DNA of 64,000 nt from assembly GCF_031181385.1 (NCBI RefSeq), contig NZ_JAPSKV010000001.1:372001-436000 (forward strand), read 5' to 3'. The notes below the pieces were generated by a model, which was not told the origin of the DNA, searched no databases, and saw only the letters and a program-made list of their open reading frames with translations. The position numbers and the translations under genes were made by a program. Of the stretch, positions 27,657 to 35,386 are shown one piece after another (the first letter of the stretch is position 1; each line of letters opens with the position of its first letter). The stretch comes from Fredinandcohnia onubensis. GTDB taxonomy: Bacteria > Bacillota > Bacilli > Bacillales > Bacillaceae_L.

Positions 27657-28502
27657 ATGGATGAACCTATGAAAAATACGAATCTATTTAAAAAAATTGT
27701 CAGTAAAACAATCGTTTATGTGTTGTTAATCTTATTTGCCATCTTCATGATGGGGCCATTTCTTTGGCTAATCAGTGTGTCACTCATGCCTGGTAAAAAT
27801 ATTTTTGCTTTTCCACCTGCAATACTGCCAACTTTTATTGACTTTAAAAACTATATAGAAGTTTGGGAGTATATGGATTTTCTTAAATATATTTGGAACA
27901 CCGTGATCATCACCTTCTTAGGTGTCACATTAAGTATTATATTTAGTGCTTTAACAGCATATCCGTTAGCTATTTTCAATTTTAAAGGAAGAAATTTCAT
28001 TTTCATGTTACTCGTATCGACAATGATTATTCCTGCAGCTGCAGCACTTGTTGTTAACTATTTAACAATTAATAATCTGGGGTTAATTAATACGTTTACC
28101 GGGGTCGTCCTTCCAACGTTGGTCTCTGTATTTAACGTCTTCCTCTTTAGACAAGCATTCATGGGGATTCCAGGCGATATCAGGGATTCTGGAAAAATGG
28201 ACGGCGCTTCCGAATTCCGGATTTGGGTTCAATTAATGATGCCAATGATCAAACCAGCAGTAGCAGTTGTGGGCTTGTTTGAATTTATGGCGAACTGGAA
28301 TAGTTTCCTGTGGCCAATCATTGTACTGGATACAGAAAAATACCCATTAGCTTCAGCATTAAGCTTTTTAAATGGTCAGTTCTCCTATAACTTTGGGTGG
28401 ATTGCTGCAGGTACAGTAATCTCAGTAATACCAATCATATTCGTGTTCTTATTCACTCAGAAATATTATATGGAAGGACTTGCAGGAGCGGTTAAAGGAT
28501 AA
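27657..28502 (+). CDS. Sugar ABC transporter permease (MalG-like)
   Basis: 281 residues, six transmembrane helices, EAA loop IRDSGKMDGASEFRIWVQLMMP and a C-terminal YYMEGLAGAVKG typical of MalG-like subunits. The start may be the ATG at 27657 or the ATG four codons later. Neither has a strong ribosome binding site, so translation is probably coupled to the upstream permease. Confidence 0.94.
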   Translation: MDEPMKNTNLFKKIVSKTIVYVLLILFAIFMMGPFLWLISVSLMPGKNIFAFPPAILPTFIDFKNYIEVWEYMDFLKYIWNTVIITFLGVTLSIIFSALTAYPLAIFNFKGRNFIFMLLVSTMIIPAAAALVVNYLTINNLGLINTFTGVVLPTLVSVFNVFLFRQAFMGIPGDIRDSGKMDGASEFRIWVQLMMPMIKPAVAVVGLFEFMANWNSFLWPIIVLDTEKYPLASALSFLNGQFSYNFGWIAAGTVISVIPIIFVFLFTQKYYMEGLAGAVKG

Positions 28503-28544
28503 ACCACCTGAAATAAAAAGTGCTAAGAAAAAGGGAGATTTCAA

Positions 28545-30116
28545 ATGTATAAAATTGCTTACATCCCACTAGACGAACGTCCATGTAACTATGACTTCCC
28601 AAGCCTCCTAACAGGGTGGGACAAGGGGACAGGTCCCTCGTCCCACGGTGAAGTGAATCTCGTACGACCAGATTTGAGTCTGATGGGGGATAAAAAAACA
28701 CCTGGAAATACGGAAAAGATTTGGGAATGGCTGTACCAGGAAGCAGTGAATGCAGACGGTCTCATTCTATCAATCGATACATTGTTATATGGCGGAATCA
28801 TTCCGTCTAGACTGCACGATTTAACATTGGATGATTGCAGAGATGTGTTAGCGAGGCTTTCACGAATTAAAGAAGTTAATCCAGATGTAAAAATATACGC
28901 ATTCAACTTAATCATGAGATGTCCGAAATATTCAAGCAGTGATGAAGAACCGGACTATTACGAGGATTGGGGAAGTGAAATCTTCCAATATGGCAGATTG
29001 CATCACTTACTTTCTGCCAATCTTGCATCTGAAGAAGAACAAAAACAGTACGAAGAAATTAAACAACAGCTTCCAATAGAGGTTGTAGATGACTATCTAT
29101 CTCGCAGAAAAGTCAATGTTGAAGTAAACAAGCTTGCACTAGAATTTGTAAGTACTGGAACGATTGATTTTATGATCATTCCACAAGATGATTCTGCACC
29201 TTACGGGTGGACGGCGATCGACCAGCAGGAGGTAAGGGGTGCGATTGCTTCTCGTAATCTTGAGTTAGATGTATACATGTATCCAGGAGCTGACGAGGTA
29301 GGGTGTACGATGCTAGCAAGAATGGTCAATAGCTTTAAAGGGAAAAGACCATTGGTCTATCCAGTTTTCTCAAGTACACAAGGCCCTTCTGTCACACCTT
29401 TATATGAAGATCGCCCTTTAATGGAGACTCTGAAATATCAAATTTTAGCTGCAGGTGGACTGATTGCTTCAAGTCTTGCTGAAGCTGATTTTGCTTTATT
29501 TTTGAATTCACCTGTAGAGACAATGATGGAGGCTGCCTATCAGGATAACTTAAGTACAAAATATCAGGTGAATCGTAACTTAATTGATTTTGTTGAGCAG
29601 CTCGAATTTACAGTGAATGAAAGAAACATTCCATGTGTGGTGGCCGATATCGCATTTGCAAACGGGTCAGATTTAGGCCTACTCAAGCTATTAAAAAGGA
29701 AAAACCTTCTATTTAAAATAGCGGGGTACGCTGGTTGGAATACGAGCTCGAATACACTTGGAACATGCATTGCACAAGGGATGTTCTATCATGTTTATGG
29801 AAGTACACAAACTCATATGGATTTTCTAGCACTACGCTATGTCGAAGATGCGGGATATTGTAGCTCAGTCAGAAAAAATGTCACAAATAACATCCTGCCA
29901 GAGCTAGGCTATGACTATTTCCTTGTTGACGGAAAACGCGGAAAGGTTTCTGAAATTGTGCAGGAACAATTAACGGAGTTTATAAAAGAAAACCTTAGCG
30001 ATGAAGAAAACGAACTACGAATTACAGATTGCTACATGCCGTGGAGCCGAATGTTTGAAGTCGGCTTAAATGTTGAACATATCCGGGTCGGAGGGACAGG
30101 TTCCTCGTCCCTGTAA
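28545..30116 (+). CDS. DUF4127 family protein with REP-derived in-frame insert
   Basis: 523 residues, predicted cytosolic. The N-terminus IAYIPLDERPCNYDFP and the later GDKKTPG and LSIDTLLYGGIIPSR blocks identify the DUF4127 family, whose reaction is unknown. Residues about 22-36 (including GWDKGTGPSSHG) are encoded by a complete REP-like repeat at 28615-28650, inserted in frame between PSLL and the conserved V-RP-LSLMGDKKTP region. The C-terminal residues VGGTGSSSL come from another copy. The gene is otherwise intact. AAAGGGAG precedes the ATG. Position between the transporter and an FAD oxidoreductase suggests a step on the imported glycan. Confidence 0.82.
   Translation: MYKIAYIPLDERPCNYDFPSLLTGWDKGTGPSSHGEVNLVRPDLSLMGDKKTPGNTEKIWEWLYQEAVNADGLILSIDTLLYGGIIPSRLHDLTLDDCRDVLARLSRIKEVNPDVKIYAFNLIMRCPKYSSSDEEPDYYEDWGSEIFQYGRLHHLLSANLASEEEQKQYEEIKQQLPIEVVDDYLSRRKVNVEVNKLALEFVSTGTIDFMIIPQDDSAPYGWTAIDQQEVRGAIASRNLELDVYMYPGADEVGCTMLARMVNSFKGKRPLVYPVFSSTQGPSVTPLYEDRPLMETLKYQILAAGGLIASSLAEADFALFLNSPVETMMEAAYQDNLSTKYQVNRNLIDFVEQLEFTVNERNIPCVVADIAFANGSDLGLLKLLKRKNLLFKIAGYAGWNTSSNTLGTCIAQGMFYHVYGSTQTHMDFLALRYVEDAGYCSSVRKNVTNNILPELGYDYFLVDGKRGKVSEIVQEQLTEFIKENLSDEENELRITDCYMPWSRMFEVGLNVEHIRVGGTGSSSL
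28615..28650. repeat. REP-like unit inside the DUF4127 coding sequence
   Basis: GGTGGGACAAGGGGACAGGTCC then CTCGTCCCACGG. Palindromic over its whole length and in frame with the gene. Confidence 0.85.
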
Positions 30117-30152
30117 AAAAATGGTGGGACAAGGGACCTGTCCCTGTGTCCC
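30089..30152. repeat. REP-like pair across the DUF4127 stop codon
   Basis: Left unit GGAGGGACAGGTTCC..GTCCCTG is coding for the last residues. An A-rich linker ending ATGG follows, then right unit TGGGACAAGGGACCTGTCCC with TGTGTCCCA. Confidence 0.85.
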
Positions 30153-30173
30153 AAAAAGGAGTTGCTGCTAGTG

Positions 30174-31748
30174 ATGGAGCGCAGAATTTCAGATGTTGTT
30201 GTGATTGGTGGAGGTTTAGGAGGGTGTATGGCTTCCTTGGCTGTTGCCAAAATGGGGTTAAAGGTCATTATGACGGAAGAAACGGATTGGCTAGGTGGAC
30301 AGCTTACGAGTCAGGCAGTACCTCCGGATGAACATAAATGGATTGAGAGATATGGTTGTACCGCCACTTACCGTGAATTTAGGGATCGCGTGCGCCAATA
30401 TTATCGTGATAACTATCCGCTTTCGAAGGAAGCCTTGGAAAATGACATATTAAATCCTGGAAATGGTTGGGTAAGTCGGTTAGCACATGAACCAAAAGTT
30501 TCATTAAAAGTAATTGAGGATATGCTTGCCCCATATATTAATAGCGGGAAAATAACAATCCTTTACAACTATAAGCCTTTAGAAGCAAAGACAGAAGAGG
30601 ACTTAGTAAAATCTGTCACTGTTACTCACATCAGTGAGCCTAAAAAGATCGAGTTGATTGGTCAATATTTCTTAGATGCTACCGAAAGTGGAGATGTTTT
30701 ACCCATTGCCGGTGTTGAATATGTAACGGGAGCAGAATCGATTAAGGAAACTGGTGAACCGCATGCTTTAGAAGAAGCGGATCCACTCGATATGCAATCC
30801 TTTACCTATGTGTTCGCAGTGGACTATGTAGAGGGCGGAAATTTTATAATCGATAAGCCTGAACAGTATGACTTTTGGCGTGAATATATGCCGAGTTTCT
30901 CTCATTTGCCTCTCTTTAGCTGGTATGCAACAGATGCGGATGATACATCAAAGCTCAAGCAGTTTACACTTTTCCCTAATGATGAAGGTATTCCTTCTTT
31001 ATTTACGTATCGAAGAATACTAGATACAGAGAATATGGAGGGGAATTTATATGAAGGTGATATTTCCCTTATCAATTGGGCGCAAAATGACTATTTTCTA
31101 GGCCCAATCTATGAAGTGCCTGAAGAAGAAATCGAAAAAAACCTATTGAATGCAAAACAACAAAGCTTGTCACTTTTATATTGGTTGCAAACAGAAGCAC
31201 CAAGACTGGATGGTGGGAAGGGATTCCCTGGTTTACGACTTCGCAAGGATGTATTAGACACGGAGGATGGCCTGGCGAAATATCCATACATTCGTGAATC
31301 TAGAAGAATTAAAGCTGTTTATACCATTACAGAGCAGGATGTTAGCAAGGAAATAAGAGGGGACCAAGGGATTTGTGAGTATTACGATAGCGTGGGTGTT
31401 GGAAGCTATCATTTAGATTTGCATCACACAACAGTTTCAAATCGTAGCTTTTATATCCCGAATTATCCATATGAAATACCACTTGGCGCCCTATTGCCAG
31501 TACGTGTAAAGAATTTGATTCCTGCTTGTAAAAACATTGGGACCACCCAAATTACGAATGGTTGCTACAGGCTTCATCCAACAGAATGGAATATTGGAGA
31601 ATCAGCGGGTTATTTAGTGGCGTATTCACTATTAAACAATGTGACTCCACATCAGGTAAGAGAACAGCAGGAGAACTTAGAGGAATATCAAAATCTATTA
31701 GTAAATCATGGCGTTCAGCTTCACTGGCCAGATGATATTGACCTATAA
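30174..31748 (+). CDS. FAD-dependent oxidoreductase
   Basis: 524 residues, cytosolic. The N-terminal dinucleotide-binding motif VVVIGGGLGGCMASLAVA is followed by ETDWLGGQLTSQ, the FAD_oxidored pattern (PF12831-type). Later landmarks are FLDATESGDVLPIAGV, and near the C-terminus LIPACKNIGTTQITNGCYR with a second flavin-binding segment. The reaction is unknown; oxidation of a sugar hydroxyl would fit the surroundings. The start may be GTG 30171 or ATG 30174; AAGGAG at 30156-30161 fits either. It lies 15 bases before the GHL10-type gene. Confidence 0.83.
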   Translation: MERRISDVVVIGGGLGGCMASLAVAKMGLKVIMTEETDWLGGQLTSQAVPPDEHKWIERYGCTATYREFRDRVRQYYRDNYPLSKEALENDILNPGNGWVSRLAHEPKVSLKVIEDMLAPYINSGKITILYNYKPLEAKTEEDLVKSVTVTHISEPKKIELIGQYFLDATESGDVLPIAGVEYVTGAESIKETGEPHALEEADPLDMQSFTYVFAVDYVEGGNFIIDKPEQYDFWREYMPSFSHLPLFSWYATDADDTSKLKQFTLFPNDEGIPSLFTYRRILDTENMEGNLYEGDISLINWAQNDYFLGPIYEVPEEEIEKNLLNAKQQSLSLLYWLQTEAPRLDGGKGFPGLRLRKDVLDTEDGLAKYPYIRESRRIKAVYTITEQDVSKEIRGDQGICEYYDSVGVGSYHLDLHHTTVSNRSFYIPNYPYEIPLGALLPVRVKNLIPACKNIGTTQITNGCYRLHPTEWNIGESAGYLVAYSLLNNVTPHQVREQQENLEEYQNLLVNHGVQLHWPDDIDL

Positions 31749-31763
31749 GGAGGGGAAGACCAA

Positions 31764-32945
31764 ATGGAACAACCAAACATATTATGGGTTGACTTTTTAG
31801 CCAATGGTTCTCGATTATTAGACCCAGAAAAAATGAAAGAGTTAATCAAACATGCCGTTAGATGCGAGATTACACATCTTGTAGTTGATGCAAAAATTCC
31901 ATATGGATTTACAACGTACCCAAGTGAGTTTGCCTATCATGTAAGTGAATTGAAGGATGAGCAATATCACGATTGGAAAGGTCGAGACTTCCTTCAAGAA
32001 ATGATTCATCATGCAAAAGGGTCCGGGATAAAAGTGATCGCCAATGTCGATGTATTTGCAGAAGGAAATGGAATCGGTAAAGAAGGAATGGTCTATGCCA
32101 AGCCTGAGTGGCAAGTAGTTCACTATGACCAGGCCCTTTCAAATATGCCGACAGCTGCGGAAAATCACAATGATCCAACGGTATTTGTGAATCCGATTCA
32201 TCCAGAAGTAGAGGCTTATGAACTAAACATCGTTCAAGAAATTGTAAGTAACTATGAAATAGATGGTGTTGTTTTAGACAGATGCCGTTATCCGAACATT
32301 TATGGAGATTTTAGTAGTTTGAGTCGTTTGAAATTTGAAGCTTATATCGGTCAAAAAGTGGAAAACTGGCCGCAGGACATTATGACTGTTGAGGATAAGA
32401 AACCTGTATTTGGTCGCCTTTTTCCGAAATGGGCGGAGTTCCGTGCGAAAAATATTAAAAATTTTGTTCAAAAAGCGAAAAATGTGGTTAAAACAAGGAA
32501 TTCAGATTTGATTTTCACGATCTATGTGGGTTCGTGGTATCCATTGTATTATAACGAAGGCGTCAACTGGGGAAGTGAGACCTATCACCCTTCATTCGAG
32601 TGGACATCTGATACGCACAATACGTCTGGATATGCCGAGGAATTTGATTTTATCATGACAGGCTGCTATTACCCAGAGGTAACGATTGAGGAAGCGTTAG
32701 TCAACGAAAGACCAGCAACTTGGTATAGTGTTGAGGGCGCGATTAAGATGAGTAAGGAAGCAATCAACGGACAAATTCCTGTGATTGCTAGCTTATATTT
32801 AAAAGATTATACCGATAATGTTGAACAATTTAAGAAGGCTGTGCAGCTATGTAAGGAAAAATCAAATGGAGTTATGCTGTTTGACACAGTGTATTTAGAG
32901 GATTATCAGTGGTGGGATGAGCTAGAAAAATCCATTAGTAAGTAA
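31764..32945 (+). CDS. Cytosolic GHL10-type glycoside hydrolase-like protein
   Basis: 393 residues without a signal peptide. One TIM-barrel domain: ILWVDFLANGSRL, THLVVDAKIPYG, VIANVDVFAEGNGIG, IDGVVLDRCRYPNIYGDFS and YVGSWYPLYYNEGVNWG. It shares these blocks with the secreted protein at 19177-22059, so they are paralogues acting on the two sides of the membrane. GHL10 proteins are classed with alpha-amylase-like hydrolases, but few substrates are known. It ends 14 bases before nanE. Confidence 0.8.
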   Translation: MEQPNILWVDFLANGSRLLDPEKMKELIKHAVRCEITHLVVDAKIPYGFTTYPSEFAYHVSELKDEQYHDWKGRDFLQEMIHHAKGSGIKVIANVDVFAEGNGIGKEGMVYAKPEWQVVHYDQALSNMPTAAENHNDPTVFVNPIHPEVEAYELNIVQEIVSNYEIDGVVLDRCRYPNIYGDFSSLSRLKFEAYIGQKVENWPQDIMTVEDKKPVFGRLFPKWAEFRAKNIKNFVQKAKNVVKTRNSDLIFTIYVGSWYPLYYNEGVNWGSETYHPSFEWTSDTHNTSGYAEEFDFIMTGCYYPEVTIEEALVNERPATWYSVEGAIKMSKEAINGQIPVIASLYLKDYTDNVEQFKKAVQLCKEKSNGVMLFDTVYLEDYQWWDELEKSISK

Positions 32946-32959
32946 TTGGAGTGGATGAC

Positions 32960-33652
32960 ATGGAAAACAAACAAGGGTTTTTTGACAAAATATATAGAAA
33001 GTTAGTTGTGTCTTGCCAAGCTTTACCTGATGAGCCTCTTCATAGCTCCTATATTATGAGTAAAATGGCGGTGGCTGCAACTCAAGCAGGCGCAAGTGGA
33101 ATCAGGGCTAACAGTGTTGAGGATATCCATGAGATAAAGAAGGTAACAGATCTACCAATCATCGGAATTATTAAACAGGATTACGATAACTCGGAGGTTT
33201 TTATCACACCAACATTGAAGGAAATTGAGCTTCTTGTAAATGAAGGTGTCGATATGATTGCGCTAGATGCGACAAGCCGGGTACGACCAGATGGCCATAC
33301 AATTACTGAGATTTTTCCAGAAATCAGACGAAAATATCCCAATCAACTCTTTATGGCGGACTGCTCAACGTTAGAAGAGGGCATTCAAGCAGAAAAATTA
33401 GGATTTGATGCGGTAGGAACCACATTGTCGGGCTATACCGCATACACGAAGGGTGTAAAACTACCCAATATTGACTTGATAAAACAATTTGTGGAACATC
33501 TGAGTGTACCAATCATTGCTGAAGGTGGAATCTCATCGCCCGAGGAATTAAAGGAAGTCATGGCAACAGGAGTTCATTCAGCCGTAGTTGGATCCGCAAT
33601 CACACGTCCACAAGAAATCACAAAACGATTCCTAAACGCTTTACAGGATTAG
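32960..33652 (+). CDS. nanE: N-acetylmannosamine-6-phosphate 2-epimerase
   Basis: 230 residues, (beta/alpha)8 barrel. Converts ManNAc-6-P to GlcNAc-6-P. Family blocks: LVVSCQALPDEPLHS, AGASGIRANSVEDI, LPIIGIIKQDY, DMIALDATSRVRPDG, ADCSTLEEG, GTTLSGYT and IAEGGI. The start is the ATG at 32960 with TTGGAG upstream; the GTG three codons earlier abuts that site. Together with the ROK kinase next door it gives a ManNAc-to-GlcNAc-6-P route. No sialic acid lyase (nanA) is present, so free ManNAc rather than sialate is the likely input (inference). Confidence 0.95.
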   Translation: MENKQGFFDKIYRKLVVSCQALPDEPLHSSYIMSKMAVAATQAGASGIRANSVEDIHEIKKVTDLPIIGIIKQDYDNSEVFITPTLKEIELLVNEGVDMIALDATSRVRPDGHTITEIFPEIRRKYPNQLFMADCSTLEEGIQAEKLGFDAVGTTLSGYTAYTKGVKLPNIDLIKQFVEHLSVPIIAEGGISSPEELKEVMATGVHSAVVGSAITRPQEITKRFLNALQD

Positions 33653-33734
33653 GGACAGAGGTAGGGACAAGGGGACAGGTCCCTTGTCTCTGAAAAAATA
33701 TGGTGGGACGAGGGAACTGTCCCTGTGACCCATG
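33651..33734. repeat. REP-like pair between nanE and the ROK kinase
   Basis: Left unit GGGACAAGGGGACAGGTCCC..TCTCTG, A-rich linker AAAAAATATGG, right unit TGGGACGAGGGAACTGTCCC..GACCCA. Lies directly before GGTGAGAGAG, the ribosome binding site of the kinase gene. Confidence 0.85.
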
Positions 33735-33747
33735 AGGTGAGAGAGAA

Positions 33748-34626
33748 ATGAAAATATTTGCTGCGGATATTGGTGGGACATCGATCAAAATCTGTGTGAC
33801 TGATGAGAGCGGTACGGCACAGATTTTCGATGAGGTTGAAACGGAAAGTAAAAAAGGTGGCCTGCATATTATTCAAAAATTGGGAGATATCATCGCCACT
33901 TACCCAGATATAGATGCAATCAGCATTAGTACAGCTGGCCAGGTAAATAGTGAAGAAGGGTATATTATCTTTGCAAATGAAAATCTACCAAACTATACCG
34001 GTACCCGGATAAAGGATTTACTAGAATCAAGGTTTAACGTACCTGTGAAAGTAGAAAACGATGTGAATGCAGCAGCTCTTGGTGAAAAATATAATGGGGT
34101 TGGCAAGGAATATCGTGATTTTCTGTTTTTAACTTTCGGAACAGGCATCGGTGGAGCGATTGTAATTGATTCTAAGTTGTATCGCGGTTTTACGGGCAGC
34201 GCTGGAGAATTTGGCCATATGAATCTATATCCAAATGGGATCCAGTGCGGTTGTGGTAAGTTGGGGTGTTATGAACAATATGGCTCTACAACAGCCCTTA
34301 TCAGGGAAGCGAAAAAGGTTAATCCCGACTGCGCGAACGGTAGACAGCTGTTTGAAATGATTCAGCATGGTGATGAACAGTTATATGAAGTTTTTGATAA
34401 TTGGACGAACGAAGTGGCCCTGGGTCTTGCTAGTTTAATTCATATCTTCAACCCTCCTTGTGTCATTTTGGGTGGAGGAATCATGGAACAGGACTTAGCT
34501 GTTAAACTCGTATCTGAAAAGGTTCAAAAACATATTATGGACAGTTATTCAGGTGTTGAAATTTTGAGAACCCAAAATGGCAATAAATCTGGGCTTTACG
34601 GAGCGATTTCGCTTCACAAAATTTAG
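33748..34626 (+). CDS. ROK-family sugar kinase, probably N-acetylmannosamine kinase
   Basis: 292 residues. ATP-binding motif ADIGGTSIKICV at the N-terminus, ENDVNAAALGE, TFGTGIGGAIVI, the catalytic/substrate block GSAGEFGHM and the ROK zinc motif CGCGKLGCYEQYGS. Phosphorylates a hexose or N-acetylhexosamine at C6. ManNAc is the best guess because nanE is directly upstream; GlcNAc or glucose cannot be excluded. Confidence 0.88.
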   Translation: MKIFAADIGGTSIKICVTDESGTAQIFDEVETESKKGGLHIIQKLGDIIATYPDIDAISISTAGQVNSEEGYIIFANENLPNYTGTRIKDLLESRFNVPVKVENDVNAAALGEKYNGVGKEYRDFLFLTFGTGIGGAIVIDSKLYRGFTGSAGEFGHMNLYPNGIQCGCGKLGCYEQYGSTTALIREAKKVNPDCANGRQLFEMIQHGDEQLYEVFDNWTNEVALGLASLIHIFNPPCVILGGGIMEQDLAVKLVSEKVQKHIMDSYSGVEILRTQNGNKSGLYGAISLHKI

Positions 34627-34645
34627 CTATAAGGGGCTAAATACA

Positions 34646-35386
34646 ATGAATAAATACAATCGAACATTTTATAGTTCTCATTTAAATAAAACACTAGATT
34701 ACATGGTACTAACGTTAAGCGAAAATATCGAGGATGCTTATCTGTTATATGTCCAGGATGGCCGTGACTATTTAGAACTAGGTGGAATGGAAAAGGCGAT
34801 TCAAGACTTAGTAAGTGTAAATCCTGAGTTGGCAAATCATCTTGTTCTCGTGCTGATTCATCCTGGGGATTCGGTTGAAAGATGGGAATCGTTCAGTAGA
34901 TCAGGATCTTCCTTTCATCAATACCTGCGTTTTATGAACGATGAATTCATTCCTGAGTTTGAGAGAAACCTAGGCACTAATATTTCTAAAAGAGGTCTTC
35001 TTGGAGACTCATTAGCGGGGAATATAAGTTTAAATATCGCATTAGAGAAGCCGGAACGCTGGACGCACTTATTGCTACAGTCTCCGGCTATTTCTGATGG
35101 GGATATTCAACAGGTGAAAGAGGTGGACGTTTCTGAATGGAATGTGCTTCAAACTGTTGGGACTTATGAAGATGAATTTGTATCATCGATTTCAAATGAA
35201 AAATTGTATATCTTAACTAGAAATCGAGAGTTATATAGAAGCTTTTCATCAAAAAATATAAACGTGCAATACTTCGAAACAGATGACGAGCATCTGTGGA
35301 AAGTGTGGGAGCGGGACTTACCTTCCGTTCTTGAATTTTTCTGTTGGGACAGAGGGACCTGTCCCAGTGAAGGAGGTTTGAGATGA
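34646..35386 (+). CDS. Alpha/beta-hydrolase esterase (Esterase D/Fes-like)
   Basis: 246 residues, cytosolic. Nucleophile elbow GDSLAG near residue 117, preceded by the Fes/IroE-like oxyanion region (LVLIHPGDSVERWESF), and a C-terminal His in DDEHLWKVWERDLPSVLEFF. It probably removes an acyl group from the imported glycan. The start ATG at 34646 lies 20 bases after the kinase stop, with TAAGGGG upstream; an open frame continuing back into the kinase gene has no ribosome binding site. The last residues (CWDRGTCPSEGG) are encoded by a REP-like repeat, and the stop overlaps the next start (ATGA). Confidence 0.82.
   Translation: MNKYNRTFYSSHLNKTLDYMVLTLSENIEDAYLLYVQDGRDYLELGGMEKAIQDLVSVNPELANHLVLVLIHPGDSVERWESFSRSGSSFHQYLRFMNDEFIPEFERNLGTNISKRGLLGDSLAGNISLNIALEKPERWTHLLLQSPAISDGDIQQVKEVDVSEWNVLQTVGTYEDEFVSSISNEKLYILTRNRELYRSFSSKNINVQYFETDDEHLWKVWERDLPSVLEFFCWDRGTCPSEGGLR
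35344..35370. repeat. REP-like unit coding for the esterase C-terminus
   Basis: TGGGACAGAGGGACCTGTCCC then AGTGA. AAGGAGG, the ribosome binding site of the next gene, follows directly. Confidence 0.8.
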
